Source of the DNA: Sorangium cellulosum
GTDB lineage: Bacteria > Myxococcota_A > Polyangia > Polyangiales > Polyangiaceae
Assembly: GCF_002950945.1 (NCBI RefSeq)
Contig: NZ_CP012673.1
Span: 4,711,001-4,775,000 of the forward strand
Length of the DNA stretch: 64,000 nucleotides
Direction of reading: 5' to 3'
Every line of letters begins with the position of its first letter. Within the stretch, counting starts at the first letter, position 1. Of this stretch, positions 21,101 to 33,100 are shown piece after piece. A model generated the notes under the pieces. It saw only the letters and a program-made list of their open reading frames with translations, was not told where the DNA came from and made no database searches. The position numbers and the translations under genes were made by a program.

Positions 21101-24100
21101 GGCCGGAGGCGACGCTCGCCGTGCTACCCGTGGCAGCGAATCCCTTGTGTTCGTCAGTCCCGTTCATCAGCCATGCGCCGTAGTCGTTGTGTATAATGCC
21201 GACGAAAACGCCGCTTTGGCTCCCTTGGAGCGAGGCCGGGTCGATGCCTGCACGCTCCAACGCTTCCCAGCTGATCTCGAGGAGGAGCCGCTGTTGGGGA
21301 TCGATGGCGAGCGCTTCGCGTGGACTGATCCCGAAGAAGGCCGGATCGAAGGCGTCTGCGTCGTAGACGAAGCCTCCCTCTCGGACTGGGAAGCGACCGG
21401 GAGCGTCGAGCGCATCGAGACTCCAACCGCGATTCTGGGGAAAGCTGGAGATGGCATCTTTCCCATCGAGCAAGAGCTTCCAGAGATCCTCGGGCGTGCG
21501 CACGTCGCCAGGGAAGCGGCAGCTCATCGACACGATGGCGATAGGGTCTTCGCTTCCCGCCGGGGTGAGCGGCGCTGCGGGACGGTCGGTGGTTTCCCCG
21601 AAGAACTGCGTCGTGAAAAAGCGTGAGAGTGCAGCCGGGGTTGGATAGTCGAAGAGGAGAGTAGGTTGGAGTCGCAGCCCGGTGGCCGCGGCGAGTCGAC
21701 CTCGGAGCTCGAGAGCGATAAGAGAATCGAGGCCGAGCTCTTGGAGAGGGCGATGGGGATCGAGCGATTCGAATGAGGCGAGGCCGAGGACGGTGGCGGC
21801 TTCGGTGCGGACGAGATCGAGGAGGAAGCGCTCGCTTTCTGCGGGCGGGAGGGAGGAGAGGCGCTGAGAGAGTGAAGAGGCCAGGGCGGTATTGCTGGCG
21901 GCCTTGCGTGCGACGCGAGCGCGGACGAGACGCTGGAACAGCGGGGGCACCTCGTCGGCATTCGCGCCGAGCGCGTTCACGTCGAAGCGTGCGGGGACCA
22001 GGGCGGGCTCGGGCCGCAAGAGAGCCGCATCGAAGAGGGAGAGCGCCTCGTCTGTGGCGAGGGGCCGGACGCCGGCGCGCCTCATGCGAGAAACATCGGC
22101 GGCGCTGAGGTGCTCGGTCATTCGACTGCGCTCGGCCCAATAGCCCCATGCGAGCGAGGAGGCCGGGAGCCCGTGGGCACGCCGGTGATGCGCGAGCGCA
22201 TCGAGGAAGGCATTGGCCGCGGCGTAGTTCGACTGACCTGGACTACCAAGGACGCCAGCAGCGGACGAGAAGAGGACGAAGGCGGCGAGGGGCTTGTCTT
22301 GGGTGAGCTCATGCAAGTGCCAAGCAGCATCGAGCTTGGGGGCAAAGACGCGGTCGATGCGCTCGGGGCTCATGGCGCCGAGCAGGCCGTCGTCGAGGGC
22401 GCCCGCGGCGTGGACGACGGCGGTGAGCGGGTGAGCGCTCGGGATGGAGTCCAAGAGGGCTTGGAGGGCGCGTGGGTCGGCCGCGTCGCACGCGGCGAGT
22501 GTGACAGAGGCCCCCAGCGCTTCGAGCTCGGTTCGCGAGGCCTCGGCGCCCGGAGCGTGCGCGCCCTGCCTCGACGTGAGAAGCAGGTGCTTGGCGCCGT
22601 GTCTTGCGACGAGATGGCGTGCGACCAGGGCTCCTAGCGTGCCGGTGCCTCCCGTGATGAGGACGGTGCCTTCGGGGTCTATGGGACGGGGTATGGTGAG
22701 GACGAACTTCCCAACATGCCGCGCCTGAGCGAGCGCGCGAAAGGCCTGGGGGGCATGACGGATGTCCCAAGATGTGATGGGCGGCGGACGAAGCGCACCG
22801 CGCTCGAAGAGGCTGAGCAGCTCTGCGAGCATCTGCTCTATTCGATCCGGTCCGGCCTCTATGAGGTCGAAGGCGCGGTAAACGACACCAGGGTAGGCGA
22901 CGCCGACCGCGTCGGGCTCACGGATGTCCGTCTTGCCCATCTCGACGAAGCGTCCACCGCTCGGCATGAGGCGCAGCGAAGCGTCGACGAACTCGCGTGC
23001 CAAGCAGTCGAGGACGACATCCACGCCGCGCCCATGCGTGGAGCGCAGGAAGTGCTGCTCGAAGTCCAGGTCACGTGAGGACGCGAGGTGCGCGTCGTCG
23101 AAGCCGAGCGCGCGGAGAGCGCTCCACTTCCCTGCGCTGGCGGTGGCAAAGACCTCGGCGCCGAGGTGGCGTGCGAGCTGAACGGCGGCCGTCCCGACGC
23201 CGCCGGCGGCCGCATGGATGAGGACACGTTGATTGGGTTTCAGATGCCCGAGATCGACGAGTCCGTAGTAGGCGGTGAGATAGATGATGGGGACGCTGGC
23301 GGCTTGGGCGAAGGACCAGGCGTGGGGGATGGGGCAGATCATGCGGGCGTCGGCGATGGCCGTGGGACCGAAGGCTGCGCCGAAGATCCCCATCACCCGG
23401 TCGCCTACGGTGTACCGCGAAACACCTGGACCGACTTCAGTAACGATGCCTGCGCCTTCGCCGCCGAGCGGTCCCGCGTCGCCCGGATACAGACCAAGGG
23501 TGTCGAGGACATCGCGGAAATTGAGGCCTGCGGCGTGCACGGCGACGCGGACTTGGCCGTGTGCGAGGGGCGCACGGGCTAGAGGGGCGTCGACGAGGGT
23601 GAGCGCGTCGAAGTTGCCTTTGGTCGGAATATGGAGGCGCCAGTTGGACGCGTCCGGGGCGATGAGCTCATCCTTCGAGCGTGCATTCGCCAATCTCGGG
23701 ATGAAGGGTTTTCCGTTGCGGAGAGCGAGCTGACGCTCTCCTGTTTCGAGCGCGGCGAGCAGGGTGTGCTGGGAGGCCTCACTGAGGTCCAGGTCGACGA
23801 GAAAGAGCGGGAGTTCTGGGTGTTCGCTTTGCGCGGAGCGTGCGAGCCCCCAGAGAGGGGCGTGAGCGAGGTCCTTGACGTCTTCATCGGCGCGGGCAGC
23901 GATGGCGCGTCGGGTGAGCAGGACGAGGCGCGAGGAGGCGAGGCGTTCGTCGGCCAGCCAGGCTTGCAGCAGGGCGAGGGCGCGCGCGGTGATGGAGTGG
24001 GCGCTCTGGATGAGGTCGTCGGCGGTTCTAGCCATGAAGGGGACGACGACGAGGCCTGGAGGCGAAGCGCCTTGGTCGAGCGCGCTCTGGAGGGCAGCGA

Positions 24101-27100
24101 GGTCGGCGACGCGGGCGAGAGGCACCTCGGGGGCGAGGTCGAGGCCGCCGATGCCGAGAAGGACGGCGCTTGGGGCTCCAGACGGTGAGGTGGGGCTCGG
24201 CAGCTCGCTCCAGTCGACGCGGAAGAGGGCATCGTGGTGGGAAGCTCCTGGGGTGCGGAGCTGCTCGGCGGACGTGATGCGCGTGGCGAGCGCTTGCACC
24301 GAGGCGATGGGTCCGCCTGCGGCGTCGGCGAGGACGAGCGAGCCGGCGGTTTCGCCTTTCGGACGGTGGAAGCGCACGCGCAGCGTGGTGGCACCGACAG
24401 CGCGCAGAGAGACTCCGCCCCACGAGAAGGGCAGCGCGACGCCCGGTGCCCGCTCGTCGTCAAGGGCAAGCGCGTGCAGGGCGCTGTCGAGCAGGGCGGG
24501 GTGGAGGGCAAACCGAGCGGCATCCTTTTTGGCGGCGTCCGGGAGCTGAGCTTCCGCAAAGAGCTCGTCGCCGCGCCTCCAGACCGAGCGGAGGCCCTGG
24601 AACTGAGGGCCGTAGGCAAGCCCAGCGCTTTCGAGGGTTGCGTAGAGGCCTTGGGTGTCTACCTGGGTGGCGCCCGAGGGAGGCCAGTCGTGGAGATCGA
24701 AGGAAGGGGACGGGGTAGCTGGAGCGAGCGAGCCGCTCGCGTGGCGAGTCCAAGGGGCGTCCTGAGGAGCGCCTTGGGGTCGGCTGTGAAGAGAGAGTGG
24801 CCTTCGTCCTGCGTCGTCCAAAGGCCCGACCGACACCTGGACGAGGAGGGCGCCTTCAGACGGGAGAGCGAGGGGGGTTTCGAGGGTGAGCTCTTCGACG
24901 GTGTCGAGGCCGACGCGACCGGCGACGAACAGGGCAAGCTCGAGAAAGGCAGTGCCCGGAAGGATGGGTGTACCGAAGACGACGTGATCGGCGAGCCACG
25001 GATGCTCTGAGAGTGAGAGTCGTCCTGTGAAGAGGAAGCCATCGCGGTCGGCGAGGGGGACGCCGGCGCCGAGCAGCGGGTGATCGGTCGAGGTCAGGCC
25101 TGCGGAGGCGACGTCGGCAGCGTGTGCCTTGGAGGCATCGAGCCAGAAGCGCTCGCGCTGGAAGGCATAGGTGGGGAGGGAGACCTTGCGTGGAGCGAAG
25201 GGGGCGAAGAAAGCGCTCCAGTCGGGTGTGAGCCCTGCAGCGTGGAGAGCGCCGAGCGCGGCGGTGAACGCCTCGGCGTCGTCGCGTCCCTTGCGGAGGG
25301 TGGGAAGGAAGGCGCATGGCGACGTGCCTTCGTCCTGTCCGAGGGCGTCTTGCGCAAGGGCGGAGAGGACAGCGTGAGGCCCGAGCTCGAGAAAGACGCG
25401 TGCCCCTTCGGCGTGAAGGGCACGTACGCCGTCGAGGAAGCGGACGGTGTGGCGAACGTGGCGGACCCAGTAGTCGGGCGAGGCGAGCTCGTGGTCCGTG
25501 GCGCGCGCGCCGGTGACGTTGGAGATGATGGGGATGCGTGCGGGATGGTAGGTGAGGCTCTGGGCGACGCGGCGGAAGTCGTCGAGCATTCCGTCCATGT
25601 GCGGAGAGTGGAAGGCGTGGCTGACGCGCAGGCGTGTGGTCTTTCGTCCGAGGGCTTCGGCCTGGCGGGCGATCTCCACCACCGCGTCTTCATCGCCAGC
25701 GACGACGGTGGAGAGAGGCCCATTGAGGGCGGCGAGGCTAGCTCGTCCATCGTAGGGCTGGAGAAGGTCGCGGACTTCCTCCTCGGAGGCTCGGAGGGTG
25801 ACCATGGCGCCGCCTTGTGGGAGCGCTTGCATGAGCTTTGCGCGGGCGGCGACGAGGGTGCAGGCGTCCTGGAGAGAAAGGACGCCGGCGACGTGGGCGG
25901 CGACGAGCTCGCCAATGGAGTGTCCGAGGAGGAGAGCGGGCTTCAGACCGAAGGATTGGAGAAGCTGAAAGAGGGCGACTTCGAGGGCAAACAGGGCCGG
26001 CTGGGTGAAGGCGGTTTGGTCGAGGCGCGCGGCCTGCTCGGAGCCGTCGGGAGCGAAGAGGACGTCGCGCAGGGGGCGGTCGAGGTCGCGGTCGAGGTGG
26101 GCGGCGACGGTGTCGAGGGCGTCCCGGAAGACGGGGAAAGCGTCGTAGAGGGCGCGGCCCATGGTGGGCCGCTGGCTTCCTTGCCCCGTGAAGAGGACGG
26201 CGAGCTTTCCTGGGGCGCCGCTTCGTCCGAGCACGGCGGCGGAATGTCCTTGGGCCAGCGAATCGAGGGCGGAGAGGAGCTCGTCGCGGCCTTTGACGAG
26301 GAGAGCGGCGCGCTGCTCGAAGTGGGCGCGCGTGGTCGCGAGCGAATAGGCCACGTCGGCGAGGGCGAGCTCGCTTTTGGCGAGGAGGTGGTCGCGGAGC
26401 CGCTTTGCCTGGGCGCGCACGGCCGCCTCGCTCTTGGCCGACAGGAGCACGGGCCACGCTGCGGGAAGCGGCTCGGACGCCGGCTGTGACGCTGCGGGCT
26501 CGACCCGGGCGATGGCGGGGGCCTCTTCGAGGATGACGTGAGCGTTGGTGCCGGAGAGTCCGAAGGCGGAGACGCCGGCGCGGCGGGGACGCCCATCCGC
26601 GTGGCGGACCCAAGGCCTCGTGGCATCGACGACGGCGACGGCGAGCGCATCCCACGCGATCAGGGGATTGCGTGGGGTGGTGTGGAGGGTGGGGGGCAGG
26701 GCGTTGTGCAGGAGGGAAGCGACGATCTTGGCGACGCCCGCGAGGCCGGCGGCGGCCTCGAGGTGGCCAACGTTGGTCTTGACCGCACCCAGAAAAAGAG
26801 GCTTTTCCGCGGATCTGCCTTCACCGTAGACAGCAGCCAGGGCTTGGACCTCGATGGGATCGCCCAAGGAGGTGCCGGTGCCATGGCACTCGACGACGTC
26901 GACATCGGCGGGAGCGATGCGGGCGTCGTGGAGCGCGGCGCGGAGGACCTTCTTCTGGGAGGTGCCATTGGGGGCGGTGATGCCGCTCGATGCGCCGTCG
27001 TGGTTGACGGCGGTGCCGCGCACGACGGCGAGGACGCGGCGTCCTTGGGCAAGGGCGTCGCGGAGCCGCTCGAGGGCAAGGACGATGACGCCTTCACCGC

Positions 27101-30100
27101 GACCGTAGCCGTCGGCGCTGGCCGAGAAGGTCTTGGAGCGGCCGTCGGGGGCCAAAGCGCGCAGGCGGGAAAGGAGGACGAAGGTCTCGGGAGAGACCAT
27201 GACAGAGGCCCCTGCGGCGAGGGCGAGGTTGCACTCATCGCGGCGAAGGGCCTGGCAGGCGAGGTGGAGGGCGACGAGCGAGGAGGAGCAAGCGGTGTCG
27301 ACCGAGAGCGCTGGCCCTTGCAGCCCGAGCGTGAAGGCCAAGCGCCCCGCGGCAAAGGACGCGTAAGTGCCTTGGACGATGTAAGCTTCGGAATCCTCCG
27401 CGCCCGGTTCCCGCGGCGCGTACTCGCTGGCGCCGATGCCGACGAACACGCCGGTGGGAGAATCCTTGAGGGTGGAGGGGACGATACCGGCCTCTTCGAG
27501 GGCCTGCCAGGCAGCTTCGAGGAGTAGGCGGTGCTGGGGGTCGATGTGTTTGGCCTCACGAGGGCTGATGCCAAAGAATCCAGGGTCGAAGAGATCGACC
27601 TGGTCGAGCATGGCAGCATGCCGGACGTAGCTCTTGGCCTTGGCGTCGGGATCAGGGTCGTAGAGGGCACCGGCATCCCATCGGGTAGGTGGGATGGGCT
27701 CGACCGCGTCGCGTCCTTGGTGGAGGAAATCCCAAAGAGCGTCGACATCGCCAATGCCGCCCGGCAGACGGAGGGCCATGCCGACGATGGCAATCGGCTC
27801 GTCGCTGTCGCTGGTGGCGCCAGGAGCCGGGAGCGCGGCGCCGTCGCGTTCGGCGGAGAGCCTCGTGCCGAAGGCTCGGGCGAGCGAGTCGCGCAAGAAA
27901 AACGCGACGCGATGAGGAGAGGGGTGATCGAACGCGAGCGTGGGCGGGAGCTTGACGCCGGTGGCCTTTTGCAAGCGCCGGCGGAGCTCGACGGTCATGA
28001 GCGAATCGAGACCGAGGTCCATGAAGCCCTTGTCGGGGTCGACATGGGAGGCCTCGGCGTGGCCGAGGACAGTGGCCGTCTCGCCGCGCACAAGCGTTGC
28101 GAGCAGATCGAGCTGCTCGCTTTCCGAGCGGCTTCGGAGCTCGTCGAGCAGGCCCGTGGCCGGGCCGTGCTCGGAGGACGCGCCTTCGCTGGCTTGGAGA
28201 GCCCGCTGCGCTTCTGGCAGATCGCGCAGCAGCGGCCTCTGGCGAGCGACGCTGAACGCAGGCGCAAAGCGCGACCAGTCGATATCGGCGACAGTGATGG
28301 TGGTCTCGTCTTGCTGCAGGGCTTGCGCGAGCGCCGCCAGGGCAAGCGAGGGGGCCATCTGCAACAGCCCGCGTTGCTGGAGCTGGGCTGCCACGCGCTC
28401 GGTGGCCATGCCACCGCCGCCCCACCCGCCCCACGCCACGGACGTCGCCGTCAGTCCAAGGCTACGCCGATGCTCGGCCAGGGCATCGAGGAAAGCGTTT
28501 GCAGCGGCGTAATTGGCCTGACCGGGATTGCCGAGGACACCCGAGAGTGAAGCGTAGAGGACGAAGGCGTCGAGAGCGCTATTTTTCGTGAGCTCGTGCA
28601 AGTGCAACGCCGAATCGAGCTTGGGCGCAAGGACCCGCTCGATGCGCTCGGGCGTCATGTCGCCGATCAGGCCATCGTCGCGAGCTCCTGCCGTGTGAAA
28701 CACCGCCGTGAGCGGGCAGTCCGACGGAATGCTGTCGAGGAGAGCTTGGAGAGCGCTTCTATCGGCGACATCGCACGCGGCGAGGGTGGTGCGGACGCCG
28801 AGGGCATTGAGCTCGGCGTGGAGCTCCGAGGCGCCAGGGGCCTCGGCGCCTCGGCGGCTGATGAGGATGAGGTGCTCTGCGCCCTGGCGAGCGAGCCATC
28901 GGGCGACGTGAGCGCCGAGGGCGCCGGTGCCTCCGGTGATGAGGATGGTGCCTCGGGGTCTAAACTCCCGCGCGGGAGGCGCATCGCCGAGCGGGGCACG
29001 GACGATGCGGCGAGCGTAGAGTCCGGCCGGGCGGAGAGCGAGCTGGTCTTCGTCGTGGCGCTGGGCGAGGGCCGGGAGCAAGCGGCCCACGGCGCTCTCG
29101 TCGACCCCAGCGCTGACGTCGACGAGCCCGCCCCATCGCTCGGGGTGCTCGAGGCCGACGACGCGGCCAAGGCCCCAGATCATGGCCTGGGTGGGATGAG
29201 TGATGGGGTCGGAGTGTCCGATGGAGACGGCGCCGCGGGTGAAGAGCCACAAGGGAGCCTCGATGGCGAGGTCGTCGAGGCCTTGGACGAGGGCGAGCGA
29301 CAGGGCCAGACCCGCGGGCAGAGCAGAACGGTCCGCGAGGCGATGCTCATCGAGGGCGAGGAGCGAGAGCACGCCGCGCAGCGGGGCGGTCTCCGCCAGA
29401 GCCTCGCGCAGGTGCTCGACGAGAGCGCTGCGGCCTATGTGGATATCGCTCACGCGCAGCGCGAGGACGCGCGCTCCGCGCCGGGTGAGTGCCTCGGTGA
29501 GCGTGGCGAGGAGCGCGTCGTCGCCCAGCGCGGACGGCACGACGAGGAGCCAGGTGCCGGCGAGGTCGGCGGGCGTGGCGGCGGTGGTCAGAGGCTTCCA
29601 GGTGACGCGGTAGCGCCAGGCATCGACCGTGCTCTGCTCTTGCCGCTTGTGGCGAAAGCTCGAGAGGGTGGGAAGGACGAGGGCAAGGGCGGCGCGCTGC
29701 TCATCGCCGTCCACGTGGAGCTCGCTGCTGAGTGTGTCGATGTCGCCGCTCTCGACGGCTTGCCAGAACCGCCCCTCGAGCGCCGCAGCGGGAGTGGCGC
29801 TGGCGGCGTGTGCTGTAGAGGCGTCGAGCCAGAAGCGCTCACGCTGGAAGGTATAGGTGGGGAGTGGGACTTTGCATGGAGCGAAGGGCGCGAAGAAAGC
29901 GTTCCAGTCGGGGGTGAGCCCTGCAGCGTGGAGAGCGCCGAGCGCGGCGGTGAACGCCTCGGCGTCGTCGCGTCCCTTGCGGAGGGTGGGAAGGAAGGCG
30001 CATGGCGACGGGCCTTCGTCGTGTCCGAGGGCGTCTTGCGCAAGGGCGGAGAGTACAGGGTGAGGCCCGAGCTCGAGGAAAGCGCGTGCTCCTTCGGCGT

Positions 30101-33100
30101 GGAGGGTACGGACGCCGTCGAGGAAGCGGACGGTGTCGCGGACGTGGCGGACCCAAGTTTCGGGCGACGCCAGCTCCTGGTCTGTGGCGCGCGCGCCGGT
30201 GACGTTGGAGATGATGGGGATGCGCGCAGGATGGAAGGTGAGGCCCTGGGCGACGCGGCGGAAGTCGTCGAGCATGCCGTCCATGTGAGGGGAGTGGAAG
30301 GCGTGGCTGACGCGCAGGCGTGTGGCCTTTCGTCCGAGGGCTTCGACCTGCCGGGCGATCTTGAGCACTGCGTCTTCGTCGCCGGCGACGACGGTGGAGA
30401 GATGTCCGTTGACGGCGGCGAGGCTGACGCGTCCTTCCGCGGCCTGAAGCAGGTCGCGAGCTTCTTGCTCGGAGGCCTGGAGGGTGACCATGGCGCCGCC
30501 TTGTGGGAGCGCTTGCATGAGCTTCGCGCGGGCGGCGACGAGAGTGCAGGCGTCCTGGAGAGAAAGGACGCCGGCGACATGGGCGGCGACGAGCTCCCCG
30601 ATGGAGTGCCCGAGGAGGAGAGCGGGCTTTAGGCCGAAGGATTGAAGAAGCTCAAAAAGGGCGACTTCGAGGGCAAACAGGGCCGGCTGGGTGAAGGCGG
30701 TCTGGTCGAGGCGCGCGGCCTGCTCGGAGCCGTCGGGAGCGAAGAGGACGTCGCGCAGGGGGCGGTCGAGGTCGCGGTCGAGGTGAGCCGCGGCGGCGTC
30801 GAGGGCACCTCGGAAGACGGGGAAAGCATCGTAGAGCGCTCGGCCCATGGTGGGCCGCTGGCTTCCTTGTCCCGTAAAGAGAATGGCGAGCTTTCCGTGC
30901 GCGGCGCTCCGTCCGAGGAGGGCGGCGGAGCCGCCGTGGGCGAGCGCGTCCAGCCCATCGAGGATGCCCGCGCGATCGCGCGCGACCACCACCGCGCGCC
31001 GCTCGAAGTGCGTCCGCGTGGCGGCGAGGGAATAGGCGACGTCCACGAGCTCGAGGTCGAGATGAGAATCGAGGTGCGCCCGCAGCCGCGCGGCTTGCGC
31101 AGCGAGGGCTGCGTCCGTTCTGGCCGATATGAGCAGGGGCATGGGTGGCAGCGGCTTCCCGCCACCGGCCGTCGAGGGCAAAGGCATGCTCTCGAAGGCT
31201 GCCGGATAGACATTGTCCCACCGCACCGGCGCGCCTCGCACATAGAGGACGCCCAACGTGTCCAGCATCACCCCACGCTCGTCCTCGTTACGGCGGAGCG
31301 ACGGGAGCACGACGCCACGCCGGCCGGACCGGCGCAGGTTGGACTCGATCGCAGGTAGCGCGAGGGGATGTGGCGTGAGCTCCAGGAAGATGTCGAATCC
31401 TTCCTGCAAAAGATGATCGATGGCCGTGGAGAAGAGCGCAGGATCGCCGAAATTTCGGACCCAGTGGGAAGCGTCGAAGCGCTCGCCGTCGAGCGCGGTA
31501 CCCGTCACTTCGGAGACGATGGGGATCTGCGCTTTGTTGGGCCGCACCTCACGGAGCGCATCGAACAACTCGTCGCGAAGGCAGTCGACCTGGGGGCAAT
31601 GGGGGGCAACGTCCATCGCCACTCGACGACAAAAGACGTTCTTCCGCTCCAGTGCCTGGAGCAGCGCGTCGAGCGCGTCCGGCTCGCCCGCCAGCACCGT
31701 TGAATCCGCGCTGTGCTCTATCGCGCGGAAGAGGCGCCCCTCGTAGCCGGTCAGCTCCTTGCCAGCGTCTTCCCACGACAGCGCCACGAGCCCCATGCCC
31801 CCCTTGCCTCGGAGCTTGCGGATGATGCGCCCGTACGCGCAGATGGTCCGCATCGCGTCCTCGATGCTCAGGACGCCGGCGACATGAGCCGCCGCGATCT
31901 CGCCTGTGCTATGGCCCACTACGAACGCCGGCTCGACGCCCCAAGCACGCCATTGCGCCGCCAGGGCGATCTCGATGGATATGATGGCCGGGAGGCTGAC
32001 GTCGATCTCATCGAGCCGCGAGCTCTCCCGATCTGTCATCAGCTCATCGAGCAACGACCAGCCCAGGTTCTGCTGGATGAAGGAGCTGCACTGCTCGATC
32101 GTCGTCCGGAATACGGGCTCGCGTTGCAGCAGCGCTCGACCCATGCCGAACCACTGCGCCCCCTGCCCGGCGAAGACGAAGACCACCTTGGGCGCCGCGC
32201 CCAGATCCACTCGCCCCGCCGACACGGAGACGTGCTTCTCATGCTCGAGAAAGCCTAGCAGACGCTGCTTCAGCTCCTCGAACGAGCGCGCGGTGACCGC
32301 GAGGCGATGCTCCTTCGCAGAGCGCTGTGCCGCCGAGCGACCGCACAGGAACGACAGGGGTGCTCGCCCGACGAGCGAGGTCATGGTCAAGAGCCGCCGC
32401 TGCACCTCTTCGCGCAGCGCCTCCGGGCTTTCTGCGGCGAGAGGGTGGAGCTCGGCCTCGAGCGATGCCCACTCCGACAGCACGACGTGCGCGTTCGTCC
32501 CTCCCAGACCGAACGAACTCACGCCGCAAACGAGCGGACGATCCATGTCCGGCCAAGGCCCCAGAGCGCCCTGCACCTTCAGATTCAGCTCGGCGAATGG
32601 AATGTGCGGATTCGGGGTCTCGAAGTTGAGGTTGGGCGCGAGCTGCTTGTGTTTGAGGCAGAGCGCTGCCTTGAGCAGCCCTACGATGCCGGCGGCACCT
32701 TCCAGGTGCCCGACGTTGGTCTTGGCGGATCCCACGAGCAGCGGGCGTTCGGCGGGCCTTCTCTTTCCGAGCACTGCACCGAGCGCGCTTGCCTCGACGG
32801 GATCCCCCAGTTGGGTGCCAGTTCCGTGCAGCTCGACATACTGAACATCGGCCGGGTTCACGCCTGCCCGTTCGTACGCGGTCCGCAAGACGGCTTCCTG
32901 TGCCAGGGGATTGGGGCCGGTCAACCCGTTGCTGGCACCATCGTTGTTGACCGCGGAGCCGCGGATGACACAAATGATGGGATCGCCGTCCGCGATGGCC
33001 GAGGACAGGCGTTTGAGCACCACCACGCCGCCCCCCTCGCCGCGCACATAGCCGTTCGCGCGCGCATCGAAGGTGAAGCAGCGGCCGTCGGGGGACAGGC

